From positions 26,492,246-26,556,245 of the forward strand of contig JACDQD010000006.1 in NCBI GenBank assembly GCA_019843655.1: 64,000 nucleotides of DNA, in the 5' to 3' direction. The stretch's first letter is position 1. The number at the start of each line of letters is the position of its first letter. The notes below the pieces were generated by a model that did no database searches, was not told the origin of the DNA, and worked only from the letters and a program-made list of their open reading frames with translations. Origin of the DNA: Lethocerus indicus. Taxonomy: Eukaryota > Arthropoda > Insecta > Hemiptera > Belostomatidae. The position numbers and the translations under genes were made by a program. Positions 35,401 to 47,749 of the stretch are shown piece by piece.

Positions 35401-38400
35401 TAGTCTGATTGAGAGGACGAGCTTGATAATACGTTAATTAAGATAGTTTGTATAGAAAAGTTTGTTCAAAATAAAAATTCAGATTAAGATTATATTATAT
35501 GAAAATATCCTACACTGATTTGATATTTTGTCTGCCTTATACACTCTGCATTACTGGACGCGATTATATAGAAAATGTCTACGGATAGCGGACCGTCTAG
35601 GCTATTTGACTTCTACGAAGATACATTACTAGGCTATCTGCCAGCTATGTAACCTTGCTGCATTCAACGTTATGTTTAAATTAGATATTAACTTGTGTAA
35701 ACTCCGAAAGTCCAGGAGTTTTGGGCAGTTTGTTCATTCGGCAACGACGGAGTTATCTTCACTAAATGAAGATTATATCGCAGTAAGTTATTGCCTTTCA
35801 CGGACTACAATTTACGGGAACAATCCAATCCTCCTAACGTAAGATACTGAAATCCTCTTTCTTGTTATTTCATTTAACTTAAAAAATAAATGCTTAAACA
35901 TAAGAAAAGAAACCGTTGTATCGATAATAATTGACTGAGACAGTTTTGGCCGTAATCCTATTTATAAACGGGATGGATGGCAAAAAATAAAGAATTAAAA
36001 TCCGCCTCGTTGTGAAGAACACTCTGAACTTTCCAACTTTACCTGAGGGTCATAATTTTGATTCATCGCCCTCTCCCCTTCTTCACTTCCCCGTCGCGGA
36101 AAATTGTTCCGAGGTGAGACCGCTTTCCTTTTTTTCCGGTTTTTTTAAAGTTTATTTTGAACGTCGAAATTAAGATTAACGCCTCCAGCCGAGAGCTACC
36201 ACTTTGCACCCTGCATTCTAACCGAAGATACTGCAGTTCCCATTTTTATTTCAAACCTTGTTGTCTGTACACACTTCCAAAAAAAATACTGGGTTATACT
36301 AATTCATTTTTGTTGAAAATATGTAATACAATATACAAAATATGCATAAACAGATACATGTTGTTTTTCTGTTTTGTTTACGAACAAAAAAATTTGTTGG
36401 ATGCGGTGGTTTTATTCGATTTTCAATGATTCACTCGTCAAAATTCATAAATACGAAAAAATGTTTCGAGAGTTCATAAACATGGATTATTTGTTTACAC
36501 CAATTATTAACCAAATGTTTGCCTTACATTTTATATAAGCTGCAACATGATTACGATATTGTGCAATTTCAATCATTACCATAATTATCACTCAATTATC
36601 TCACGACTGATCTGTCGTATAATTTCTTCAACGTTATCAGTCCCTTGTTTTTAGTTTCTTTTTAATATTTTTCATAAAATGTCCCGGCTGGATTCCGGGA
36701 AACTTGTCACTTTTCAGTTCTTTTTGTTATTCCGCTTATTTACGGACTGTAGACAACCGTATTCTCCTGTCGTTGGATTAACGGGATTTGGTCTATCGCG
36801 TTAAATACCGGTCTGTATTATGATACCGCGGCGGGACAAATGCAAATGAGTCCGGCGGCCTCCGTGGTGCCAGATCGGAGAAAAAAACCCCAAAAGAACG
36901 TGCATAACACGAGAGATGTGCCCGAAATCACATTAAGGGGCTAAAAGCTTTCGCGTCGGCAAGTCGGGTAGTTAATGGCGGTTTCCGCGACTAAATTAAC
37001 CCCTTCCCCCCCCACCGGCCGGGGGTTAATTCGAACCCGTTTTAAATCGGCCCCCAGTAAAGGATAGGATGTAAATGTTTCTGTAAATTTTAATGCGACC
37101 TGTGAAAATGAATTGGTACCGGGGCGAAATTTTCCCACTTTGAAGTCGGCCGGCATTGAAATACGAATGCCCCCAATAGCGCTGCGAAATTAACCGAGTT
37201 CAATTTTAAACATTACAGCCTGTTCTATATGTAAATTTCAAATTCAAATACAAAATTTATTCGGGCACTTTGTCCATTGATAGGAGACGACCGAATTAAC
37301 CGCAAGATAGACTCAATTTATACTCTAAACTCAAAGATAAATAAACAGGCTAATGCATGGAATATAATATAAATATTTATTTTATGGAAACGATAAATGT
37401 AAAAATAATATCGCATCCAAAAATTCCAACCAAAAGGCCATAATGCTCCCTTGTATGTTTCAAATCAGACCATTCACCTCAATATATTGGATTCTTTTGC
37501 GGAATCAATAATCTTTCCTTAATTCTGCCTAAAACCATAAAGGCTGCCTTAAATTCCATATAAACAAATGAGTAATAGGCTCTACTTTTATAAATTCGGC
37601 AATTGTTATCAATGTACCGTATTCACTTTGATGGCTCTATTGGGCCGTTAACAGATCGTTCAATCATCGAGGATCAAATCGCCGACGGGCCCGGGGGCCG
37701 AAAGTAATTTCAATCCAATTCGGGCGAGTATCATCGGATTACTTTCCCTCTTCAACCCCTAAACCGCCCCCCCTCGCGCCCCACCCCTCCATCACAGAAG
37801 CCCCGAGAGTAAAGGAGAATCGCGCTACGTGATCAGAAATACGTCCGACCCCCGCCGAGCTTCACATTTAATCAACAACCCTTTTTCTCGGACGTCCGTT
37901 ACCCGCATTTCATTTTTCCCCGGGGGTGGGGTCGGATGAGGAGGGGGCGGTTTTAGGCGAAACAACGCGCGCGGTTCGGTACCGGCCCGAGCCCGAGTGT
38001 AATCGAATTACGCCGCGAAATGTTTTCATTATTAACCGAATTGAGGCCATTGGAGCCTTGTACGCGGGCCTAGATTCGGCACCTCGCTAATTAACCGATC
38101 GCACGTGAATTCGGAAAGTTTCGAATTTAATTTCGAGATTCTATAGGGAAAACCGAAAATTTCCCTTACACCCGCTTGTTAGATTCGATTTCAGTAATTC
38201 ATGCCCGTTTAAGAGGATATATTAATTTAAAACTGACTTCATTTCAAGTTAGTTGTTGTACAATCGAACGGGAAAACCGATACCAGCAATGGGCACAAAT
38301 TAAAAAAAACTCCTTCTAATTTAAGGTATGCTAAACCCGCAATGATACCTTTCAAAAACCCCTTACCACAGCAGGGTATGCTAGACCAACAATGTCTAGC

Positions 38401-40246
38401 CATAATGTGACCAACGTGTTAATAAAATATCAGTCAATATTCCACCTGAGTCATTTATGTTCTTATAAAAGGCTTATTAAACTTTGGTCAAATTTTAAAA
38501 AAGGTTATTACGAGAAAAGTAATTAAAATTTGTTGCAAAGGATGCAAATGGGGCTCGGAAAATGAAAACATCGCTTTTGAAGACGTTTTTGAAATAGAAA
38601 TATCTTGTCGGATGCCAGCTGAAATGAGTGGATGCACCGGCCAAGAAAATATTCATGACCCGGCCCCATTTAAAGAAATGTTTTACTGTCTTTTGAAAGG
38701 CCCAATTTTCGGTGTGATTTTCTGAAATGAAGCGTACCATGAATGGCACGTACTTAGGGGTGTGGGGGGGGGAGGACGTGCTTGAAAGTAAATTGGGGGC
38801 TGCGATACTGAATGAAAAAAGACAAAAAACAGAGGAAATGAGCTCTTTTTCTTCGGGATAAAACATCAACGGAGTACTGCAGAATCAACGCTTGAAGTTG
38901 CTAAAAAGGGCTTAAAGTCCAGATATTTTTGTTTACCAGTCGCAAGGGAGCGGATTTCGCTCAAACGAAGGAATGAAATCGTATGTGTACAAAATGGATT
39001 TTAAGACGTGGATATAATAAGGATAAATAAGGAATAATGCTTAAATTTGTGGTAGAACTGACATTAAAAAGCTTTTTTCCTACCCAAAAAAAGTATCATT
39101 AGATCGTTCTTCGATTTCACGACGACGTTTGCAGTTGAAAAATTGTCACATTGACAGAATTCTCAAAGGGGATCGACGAGTCGAGGATTTGCCAGCTAAG
39201 GAAATTACACGGCAGCGACAATCCAACGAAAATACGACATAGAAACGCCTTCCTTAGGTGACTTGGGTGTCACATTGCTCAATACCCCCTGAGACAGGAT
39301 CATACGCCATACACATTTTCACTGCGCTCTGCGAAGTACACAATTTGTGTAACTAATGCGATATATTTGCCACTTTATATATAGTACGTTCCCTTCTAAT
39401 AAGAAAAATTGATATGATGTTACAGCAATGAAAACAATCGGGCGTATAAATTACATCCTGTATACAGTGCTAGTGCTTTCATTGAAGAATGACATAAATG
39501 TTGTTTCTGTTTTTAATAATAATAAGATACATAAATTGATGTCGAATGCATATATCGCAGTCGGTTTTACTCCTTCTTTCTTTTTTTTTAATTCCCTTTT
39601 ATTAATATAAATTAAATACGCATAACGTAACATTTATTCACATAAATTTATCGCTATATGAAAATTGGTAACCAAGATATTCCGGGAAGTCCCGCGGGAT
39701 AGAACATGGAAAGGCGCCGCCGGCACTGAGAAACGAGAAGGAACTATTCTCAACTTTCGTGAATCTAGTCCAACCGTAGTGGCCGTTCTGAACTTTCTGG
39801 AAAATAAACGAAATTTCGGCCATTGAAAAGGCAAATTGCTGTTTCAGATTGTCCGTCGGAACAATTTCTGATGGCGACTTCCAGATTTCCCTTCCGTAAG
39901 GGAAGTGAAATATTTTCCCGGTCACGGGAGGCCAAATTGGATTGAAATAAAGTGTGGAGCTGAATTTTCCGGTTTTTTTTTTGTTTGTGTGTCTCTGTGT
40001 CAGTGAAACAACGATTGAATTCCAGTATTTCGCAGATTCCAACACAGTCTGGAAATATTCAGATGTCCCATGTTTTCCAATTTTTATTTTGAGGAAACGG
40101 AAATTTCATCCCGAAAAATTTCAGAATAAAGGAACAGTTTAATGATTTCAAATTTTATCCAATACTTAATCTAAACTGCTCAACTGCTGTTTGTCAAGCT
40201 GATCAGAAAAGTACCTTCCGGTTCTATTATACTGAAAAGTTATTAA
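32469..40246. other. No gene seen; long single-copy stretch
   Basis: Nearly 8 kb without a recognised gene or dispersed repeat. GC-rich islands at about 32930-33310, 33710-33960, 36830-37040 and 37670-38060 alternate with AT-rich parts dense in TAATTA or ATTAAT cores (for example 33070-33125 and 38030-38100). Runs of eight or nine C or G occur near 32806, 33263, 37007 and 38765. A small direct repeat lies at 38322-38400 (GGTATGCTAAACCCGCAATG and GGTATGCTAGACCAACAATG). The rest is unassigned. Confidence 0.45.
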
Positions 40247-40459
40247 AACAGTACAAGTGACAGTGACAGTGCAGTGAGGATGCCCGAAAAACATCCAAAG
40301 TGCCAATAGTGACCAACACCGCAACTGAAGATGGCGTGCAGCCGAAACCGGTCTAGCAAAAGACCAAACCGGCGAGAGGAGACAGAAACAACAAATCTAT
40401 CGAGGGGTATCCAGTGGTGTTCCAACCCCTGGCAGACCACAAAACAGGTATGTTAAACT
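40247..40459 (+). mobile_element. F1 repeat, 3' half
   Basis: CAGTACAAGTGACAGTGACA, GTGCAGTGAGGATGCCCG, the arm with the ribozyme-like segment (GCAACTGAAGATGGCGTGCA, with one stem I and one loop II change), GAGGAGACAGAAACAAC, and the 3' tail CCAACCCCTGGCAGACCAC, ACAGGTATGTTAAACT. A short insertion with a duplicated CCAGTGGT lies before the tail. The 5' half is missing and no target-site duplication is clear. An open frame reads through it on the minus strand only because the family shares that frame. Confidence 0.8.
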
Positions 40460-41831
40460 TCTTCGAGTTTATAACTTATAGGAATTCTTATTAATTTTGT
40501 TAGCGTGTTTTTTATTTCATTTGAATGAATATATGAAATAAAAAAATGAAGAAATACAGCCGTCAATGCTGCCATTTGCGACACTACGTGGTGAAACCTC
40601 CCGTTTTTGAATATTCATAGCCGCACTCGTCCTCTGAATTTGACATTCGATTTCGTTTCTGCGCATTTCATTCGGTTTATTAATTTTTTGTATTCATCAT
40701 TGCGGGTCCGTATATTTGTCCGGGCCCCGGAAATACTATCCGATCGTCGTTGAAGTTTGGAAAAGTGTCGCCGGGGAAATACAGACAGATCGGTCCGATT
40801 TTACGCGTCCACCCGCACAATTTTCCCTATACTGTAACTTAATTCTGCCAACGTTCGGCCGAGACGGTATTTGGGGCTGGAAGTAGGCTGAAACTCGCCC
40901 CCCGCAGTGCGGACTTCCGTGTTGTACAAGTTTGTCGAAACTGCTTGCCGAATTGAGTTTCAGAGGGGGCGCAGTTCGGAACTATTAGTATTAAAACAAT
41001 TAGACTATGGAAATTGAAATAACGAGTTTCTATTGTACACTTCCTTGAGGGAAAGGGGAGGGGGTATCACATACCGCAGCGCTGATAACAGGTACTGTCT
41101 TCGGGTTTACATCGGTGAAGAGAAAGTTGGACGCACAGCGCGGTACTATAAATCCAGCAGGTGGTTCGCGTTAAATAATAGAATAGTGATACAACGTGAG
41201 GGAGAGAGAGAGAGAGGGTGTGGGAGGGTGAGAGGGAGGGAGGACGAGCCCGGGCCGTGGCTCGGTCGAGGATTAGCGTCATTAACAATGCCCGCGATAA
41301 TTTAACAAGCCAATAATTCAGGTGGGCTAAACAGCCCCATTTTGGGGGCCCGTTCATCCTTGACAATGGAACGCACCGCTACTAATACTATATAGGTGGG
41401 GGGGGGTGTTGTGGATACGTAATCATACGGACTGTATTCATGGCCGGCCGAGGCAAATTATTATCGCATTAATGTACAACCCTCGGCCGCCGCTAACCGG
41501 ACGATTATTAAACTGATTATACCCCGTTTAAAGTAGGCTTCATCCGTCTATTCTGTATAGAGCCGCTACATAATAAATTAACGGCATTCGCTTTTAATAT
41601 ACGGTTAGATAAGGACGTTTAATCGAATATCCGATAAAATTATTATCCGCATTAAAAGAACTGTTGTAACAACGCGTATAGTCTGTCTCTCAGAGCCTAA
41701 CTATATTACATTCGCAGACATTGCACGAGTGACATATATCCTCATCATTGGTTGGAATAAATTATATTATTTTTTTTAAATGCCAGAAGGATAATATGAG
41801 CTGATTCAAATCGGAACATTTCTGAAAACTG
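40460..41831. other. No gene seen; GA-rich tract and TAAT-rich block
   Basis: A GA-rich purine tract lies at about 41197-41250. About 41410-41660 alternates GC-rich motifs (GGCCGGCCG) with TAATTA, GATTATTAAA and GATAA cores. A ten-G run is near 41398. No recognisable gene. Confidence 0.45.
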
Positions 41832-42032
41832 TTGGGTTGGCAACTAAATAATTGCGGATTCTTCTCATCTTCGGGTGTGTGCACCCTTAGTCGTGCATTT
41901 TTTGGTACACACGACGAATAATTGGCATATAATAAACATTCCAGAATACTCTATAGGTTTGAAGATGTAAACATGCGTAAAAATACAAGTAACCCCCATC
42001 TCCATCTAGCGATGACTTAGTTGCCGACCCAA
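41832..42032. mobile_element. Mellifera-type mariner MITE
   Basis: The left end TTGGGTTGGCAACTAAATAA and the reverse complement of the right end, TTGGGTCGGCAACTAAGTCA, match at 17 of 20 and correspond to the TTGGGTTGGCAACTAAGT- terminus known from the mellifera subfamily of mariner. Only about 150 bp lie between the ends and no transposase sequence is recognisable. The expected TA duplication is not visible (flanks TG and GT), perhaps from decay. An F1 copy starts at the very next base. Confidence 0.7.
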
Positions 42033-42247
42033 GTTTAAAATACCTGTTTTATGGTCTGCGAGAGGTTGGAATACCGTAGATTTCGTGTGTTTCTGTCTCC
42101 TCTCGCCAGTCTAGTCTTTTGCTAGACCGGTTTCGGCCGCTCGCCATCTTCAGTAGCGGTGTTTGGCACTTTCGATGTTTTTCGGTCATCCTCACTGCAC
42201 TGTCACTGTGTCACTCGTATAGTCTCCAGATTGATTTTCGTAAATTA
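42033..42247 (-). mobile_element. F1 repeat, 3' half on the minus strand
   Basis: Reads from the 3' tail (GTTTAAAATACCTGTTTTAT, GCGAGAGGTTGGAATACCG) into the arm with an intact ribozyme-like core (about 42120-42156, minus strand), then GGTCATCCTCACTGCACTG and CCAGATTGATTTTCGTAAAT, the alternative centre also seen at 17.95 kb. It adjoins the right terminus of the mariner MITE without a gap. Confidence 0.75.
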
Positions 42248-42691
42248 ATCGATCACCATGCCAAAAAGGAGGGCGGAGTCTCAGAAAATATCAACTGTCG
42301 TCGTTTACAATAGTAAACAGAATACAGTGGGGGGTATTTTGTTAGCCGAACCGAGTTCACGTCGAGAGGGGCAGTTGTCGGCTCTCCGTGACCGGCAAAA
42401 CGTGACCCGATACGCGTCCCAGAATCCATAATCTGTTATTGATATTGGCCTACTGTTGGGCCCTCCAGTTACATAACATCCGAGAATCGTGTACGGACGG
42501 AATACTCAACGCCCGGGCCAAATCCGATAGACCAGTATTCAGTTACCCCTCTCTGCTGATAACGTTAGGCGCGTTATTGATTGAGATCGTTCGTTAATTA
42601 TCAACAATTAACTACTGGCAGAATGTTTTTAGGCCGTAGATTGTGTAACCAGAACTGTAGACTGGAAATTGAAATAGACACAAATTTAACG
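42248..42691. other. No gene seen
   Basis: GC-richer at 42340-42550, then an AT-rich piece with GTTATTGATTGAGATCG and GTTCGTTAATTATCAAC. No recognisable gene. Confidence 0.4.
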
Positions 42692-43476
42692 GTCTCCTCT
42701 CGCTGGCTTAGTCTTTTGCTGGACCGGTTTCGGCTGTTCGCCATTTTCTAAATCGCCATCTCAACTAAAGACCGTTGGGTGCGCGTGCACCGCGACGCTA
42801 GCGGCCCACAGAGGGTGGCGCGGGAACGCACTCAACTAACGTTCGTTGGGTGCACGTGACATTGGTGTAATTAAATTTCGACATATTAATAATTAAATAA
42901 ATTTCACTGAAAAATTATTTTAATTAAATTTCACAGTGGACTCAAAAAATTGAACCAAGGCAGCAGAAATATTTTGAAATAATTTAGTATAAATACCTCA
43001 TTTCCATGTATATTGTCTGTGTTTTGTTCAATAATAGAATAATTTTTGTGTCATTTTTATTTTTATTTACTTTAAAAATTGTTACATTTTTATTCCCACA
43101 AATGATTTTCTACCCTGCTAAGGTGGAGATCAGTCATAAATAAAACACAACATTTGGATTTAATAACAATAAACACTAACAATATTCAATAATAAATAAT
43201 TCTCAAAATGGCCCCCTATTTGGACAATACTTCAACACCCAACAACAAAACATCCCGAAAAACACAATAAAAAGACACGTATACAAAAACAGACACACGT
43301 GTGACAAACCGACACCCACCACAGTACAAGTGACAGTGACAGTGCAGTGAGGATGCCAAAAAAACACCCAAAGTGCCAATAGTGACCAACACCGCTACTG
43401 AAGGTGGCGAGCGGCCGAAACCGGTCTAGCAAAAGACCAAACCGGAGAGAGGAGACAGAAACACGCGAAATCTACG
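42692..43476. mobile_element. F1 repeat, long variant with satellite-like monomer and extra centre
   Basis: The left arm (TCTCCTCTCGCTGGCTTAG, GGACCGGTTTCGGCTGTTCG) is followed by one inverted 70-bp-satellite-like monomer (about 42773-42856: GCTAGCGGCCCACAGAGGG, ACTCAACTAACGTTCGTTGG), about 250 bp of AT-rich sequence, and a block shared with the 56.0 kb copy (GCTAAGGTGGAGATCAGTC, AACAATAAACACTAACAATA, CCCCCTATTTGGACAATAC). The right arm ends at the F1 5' boundary TCTACG. Neither side has the 3' tail. The right-arm core is mutated (CTGAAGG). The minus-strand open frame inside it is a family-wide reading artefact. Confidence 0.75.
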
Positions 43477-46304
43477 TTATTTCGTAAAACGTTTCCCAAT
43501 TACTAAGTTTGTAAATATCGAATATTTTTGTAGCTGACAGTGACTAAATTCTTGGAATTACTAGACCATATTTTCAATATTTGATTCCGCTAAATAATTT
43601 AAACATACAGCGTACAGTTTTCAGTGCATCAGTACATTTCTGGAACAGGAATGCTTTGCTAGTGAACAAAAAAGCCCACAATGAAGAGGAATAAATTAGC
43701 TCGGAATTAAAAGTTAAGGAATCAGTGGCCAGGCACTTTTCAGTGCAATACGGACGATCATTATCAAGAAGAGAGTAATTATATTTATGTATTAGTTTTA
43801 ATTAATTTTTTTAATTGATAATTAATATTAATTTACTCTACAAGTACCTTTACCAGTATGTAAGGGGAAAACAGTCCACTTATATCCTAACAAATTAAGA
43901 ATTACTTATCAGTAATTCCTGACTCGATTATAATGCTGCAATATCTGATGTAAAATCGCGTGAAATTTTAAATCAACAGAATCGTTCGACTCAAATCCGC
44001 ACAATCTGTACCAATTCAATACGGAATTCGGAATCAATTAGGGCCCAGGGTAACTGGAGGGCCTGAAAGGGGTCGACAGCTCGGGTTGGCCCATAAATAA
44101 TAGGGCGTAATGTTCGCGTGTGTATGCGTTTGGTTCAAAAAGGGCCCTCTCCCTCCTCCTCCTCCTACTCCTCCTCCTCCTCCTCCTCCTTCTGTCCTTT
44201 GATTCGATAACGAATTTACGAGGCGGAGCCGCAATGGCGCTATTTATTCGGCGGCGTCACAAGCACAAACGAAAAAGGACGGCCCCTGCCCCATCCCCCC
44301 ACGCCAACACCATTTTATGCGGTACGCGGGACTCGATACAGCGCGTCCGGAATCCGACCCCGGAATAATTCATTTCCGGGCGCGAATTCCCGACACTTAT
44401 AAATTTTCACTCGGCAGGATTTGGAGGGAATTTTCCACAAATCGAGAATGATTGATAGTCATCCATTTACTCGGAAACGGGAGAAAAGTGCCCCTTAACG
44501 AAGATTGGCGGGGAAAATTCAGAATGAGAAGAGAAAGAAATTGGTTCAGAATCGAAGATTGAAGAAACAGTAGCCGGGCATCCTTGAGAGCGAAACTTTC
44601 ACTTATATCCGCGAGAAAATAGAATTGAAAAACTATTCATTACGCATAATAATATGAAATAGAGTGCTAAATACCCTTCGATTTTTAAAAATTCAAGCAT
44701 TTTTATTCCATCCGAGTTTCGAAGGTAAGCCAACGGCGAATTGGGCGGCCTGCAATTGATGTGAAAATATTTACAAGAGTGGAACACTTTTTTATAATAA
44801 AAATGGCGCAGGAGGTTCGGGTTATACAGACAGGCATAGTTTAGCACAGAGCACACACTCCCCGACACAAAGAGCTACCCTCCGAATGTGGATACATACG
44901 GTGAGCTACAAAAGTTGTTTGATACATTTATTGGATTCGTTCGAAGAAGAATTAAAAAAACTTTGAAATGCGGTTTTAATTTTCAACCAACGCGAGAACA
45001 GGAATATCTCTAGTTTCGGTACAAGGGGGGCAGCAGTCAAACTCGAGTAGATTAATGTGTTAAATGACTGATGAGCGAAAATGCCATAATCATAGTGTGA
45101 TGGTACTGACGGCGATCGTATGTCGACCGTATCGAGTAGAGTGAGGCCTTCTCACGTTACGGCCGGGGCGGTTTATTACATGCATAAACGACGGGGGGGG
45201 GAAATAAAGGACACGTCACATGACATTCTAGCCAGTATTGTATTATTCAGTCCCCCATACAGCAAACTATATGTGAAGACGCCCTGTGCGAAGAATGCAT
45301 ATTATGCATAACACTCCAGAACAAAAATAATACTGCATATTATGATTACGCCAGGAGGCCACGAAGCGACCTATAAATGTCGAAAATAATGAATTTTCCT
45401 TGCGGTATTTACGCTCCAGAAGACTTTAGAACTGAGCGGGCCATTTAAACCATTTCATATTTATTAAGACTTCAATACCCGCAATCTAGCTGAGAGGGCC
45501 GGACTTCTAAATAAAGTCTCAATCCACTTAGTCCGTTGGCTAAATGAATGGATGAATAAAAACAGTTTTCATTTAAGATTTCAGGGCTTTTCCTTTTGCG
45601 CAAAGCATTTTTGCGATATTCATCTCGACCAACTAAATTCATGATACCACATTAAATTTCATTTGAAATAAGGCTTCGCAAAGTCGCCAGGTTGTATACT
45701 GAAGAATAACTATGATAATGAGTTATAGTTGTATCTATATAAAATTTTAGACAGATATGCAAAATATATTTTGATGAGATCATAAAAATTGATTCGGGGA
45801 TATTTACGCATGCCTGGAATGATGTAAATTGAAATTCTCAGTGGAAAATTGGCTCACTAACATTTTTCAAACGTGAACGGAAAATCCCGAGTAGTTGCAA
45901 GTTGCTTTTTTTTAGTGTAAAGAATATTTTTCCGCTTTGAGTCAAAGGCCAGCCCGATGAAAAAATACGTTTACTTCTTGGATCAAAGGCGAGAGACATC
46001 CATGTCACAAGATGACACGACATCCGTTTTTATTACCGTTCGCCTCAATTAAGAGCATTTCCCCGTCACGACCGAGTGAATAAATTAAATTATAATCAGT
46101 TACTTTATATACAGTAGTTTGAACGATTTAAGGGGAAGGTCGCTTTGAGCTTCGCCTCTTTACTCACTTGTCTGTGCTTAGTCGAGAGATCGAGCGTTCT
46201 GCGTTAAATATTGCGATATTTCCCGATTTCTATTCGTCATTATCAACACGCATATATCAAGTAAAAGTTCAAAATATCTATGCATATATTATATTCATGT
46301 ATTA
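43477..46304. other. No gene seen
   Basis: AT-rich with a GC-rich part at 44040-44400. No recognisable gene. The glycine-rich minus-strand frame and leucine-rich plus-strand frame at 44.1 kb come from the CTC repeat. Confidence 0.45.
44152..44191. repeat. CCT trinucleotide repeat
   Basis: About 13 CCT/CTC units with one interruption (CCTACTCCT). Confidence 0.9.
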
Positions 46305-46306
46305 TA

Positions 46307-46695
46307 TTGGGCGATCGCAAAAGTTCGTGCCGGAAGCGTGCACTTTGCAGAATTAAAATGGAAACCTCCTCCGACCGTTTAGATTTCCGTCTGTTCCGTT
46401 CTCTGGAAAAATTATTTGAACTACGGAAGAAGTCAAAAACAACCTCACGTCTTTGTTTCAAGAAACACCACGCAGTTTCTACAAAGAAGGAATTGAAAAA
46501 CTTGTAAAACGTTAGCGGAGAGTTACAGAAAATGATTGAGAGTTTCATGAGATATATTGAATTTAATTCGGTTTCAAATCGGGTAATATTATCGAACAAA
46601 AATAAAATATGCTATGTAAATTGAAAGAAAAATGTTTTTTTTTGTAATGCCGTCGCCGGACAGAATTTTCCTTTAATTTTCTTCGCGCAACCCTA
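46307..46695 (+). mobile_element. Mariner-type transposon, internally deleted and frameshifted remnant
   Basis: After a TA (46305-46306) the left terminus reads TTGGGCGATCGCAAAAGTTC. An ATG at 46358 opens into METSSDRLDFRLFRSLEKLF; the DFRLFRSLE part corresponds to the (D)(Y/F)HLFRSL block late in mariner transposases, so most of the N-terminal and catalytic region is gone. Another frame then gives PRSFYKEGIEKLVKR followed by a stop where RW is expected, the family's C-terminal signature. The right terminus is probably the reverse complement of CTTCGCGCAACCCTA near 46681-46695, but the match is weak. No catalytic triad remains. Confidence 0.7.
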
Positions 46696-47039
46696 GGTAT
46701 TATTATACGATGTGCAATGTACATATTGCTGTTTAAAAATGATTTAGAGAAATCTAAAATATTATTCTTCCATTTAACAAACGGAAGAAATAAAGATAAA
46801 TACGGCCGCCTTTTATTTTCGACAAATATTAATGACCTTTGATGGAGTTCGGAGAACAGATGCCAGGGGCAAATAATTTACAGGAGTGATTAAACTCCAG
46901 GTTAATTATTTTCGGGCTACGTCAAACAGAAAATTAATTACATTTTTTTTTTACAACTGGTCTATGTTTAAGGTCAGTGCTGTAGAGAAAAGTGAATAGA
47001 AAATGTTTTACCACCGGCACTTTCTTTGATGCCCCCCAT

Positions 47040-47041
<2 letters not shown>
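46696..47041. other. No gene seen
   Basis: AT-rich DNA without recognisable content. Confidence 0.4.

Positions 47042-47088
<47 letters not shown>
47042..47088. repeat. TA dinucleotide microsatellite
   Basis: Uninterrupted TA tract of about 47 bases. Confidence 0.95.
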
Positions 47089-47090
<2 letters not shown>

Positions 47091-47184
47091 GTGTAATATC
47101 CATATAATTAAAAGTGTAAGCAACGTGTATAGTTTGTTCAGAATATAATTCTTTTATAGCACTGTTGTTGCAGTTTTTCTCACT

Positions 47185-47196
47185 ATGAATATGAGC
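47185..47196. repeat. Target-site duplication, left copy (Jockey-like element J3)
   Basis: ATGAATATGAGC, identical over 12 bp to 47750-47761. Confidence 0.9.
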
Positions 47197-47749
47197 ATCC
47201 CCATACCCGACTCAAAAACCGAAAATTTGGACTTTTAAGACCATTACTAAAACGGACATAAAAATTAGCCTTAAGTAACAATCTGACAATATGCAAGGCG
47301 ATACTTAAAACGACACGGACACACGGTATAGAGCTATGGGGTTCCACCGAGACATCCGACGTCGCTCGCATCCAGAGATTTCAGTCAAAAGTCCTTCGCA
47401 CCATCCTTAATGCTCCCCCCGGTATGTTTCTAACCGCACAATCCACCATGACCTCAACATACCGACAGTTGACGGAGTCGCAAAATCCCGATTCTTGAAG
47501 TTCCACTCCCGCCTTTCTCCTCATCCTAATCCACTCGTTCAGTCCCTCTCTTCTCTTACCCATCCATTATCCCCCAGCCCCCGCGTCGGTTTGAACGCCG
47601 CTGGCCTAGAGATCTTCTTAGCCCTTAGACCATAATTGTTCTTGTGTCAAAAGTGCCACATCTCTGGGTGGTTTCTTTTATCACGAAATACATGTGAAAA
47701 AAATACATATATTCAATGTTGATGGTACAAAATAAATAAGGGTTAAAAA
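47197..47749 (+). mobile_element. Jockey-like non-LTR retrotransposon, 5'-truncated copy J3
   Basis: Starts ATCCCCATACCCGACTCAAA, reads through the TYGIELWG-type tail of the RT ORF (frames interrupted by small deletions), keeps the piece coding for RTILNAPPGMFL that J1 lacks, continues with PNPLVQSLSSL-type sequence, a 3' UTR (CTTGTGTCAAAAGTGCCAC, CACGAAATACATGTGAAAAA) and an A-rich end AAATAAATAAGGGTTAAAAA. Perfect 12-bp target-site duplications flank it, showing target-primed integration of a short 3' copy. Confidence 0.9.

Noticed and set aside
43232..43432. Conserved-looking minus-strand peptide (LLDRFR.LAIFSSGV.H) found at 43.2, 56.4, 62.2, 40.3, 17.8 and 30.9 kb
   Set aside because: It is the translation of the F1 arm in one frame. 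Copies share it because they share DNA; frames are often broken, and the segment is better explained as a structured RNA motif.
44034..44368. Gly-rich and Leu-rich frames
   Set aside because: Translations of the CCT trinucleotide repeat.
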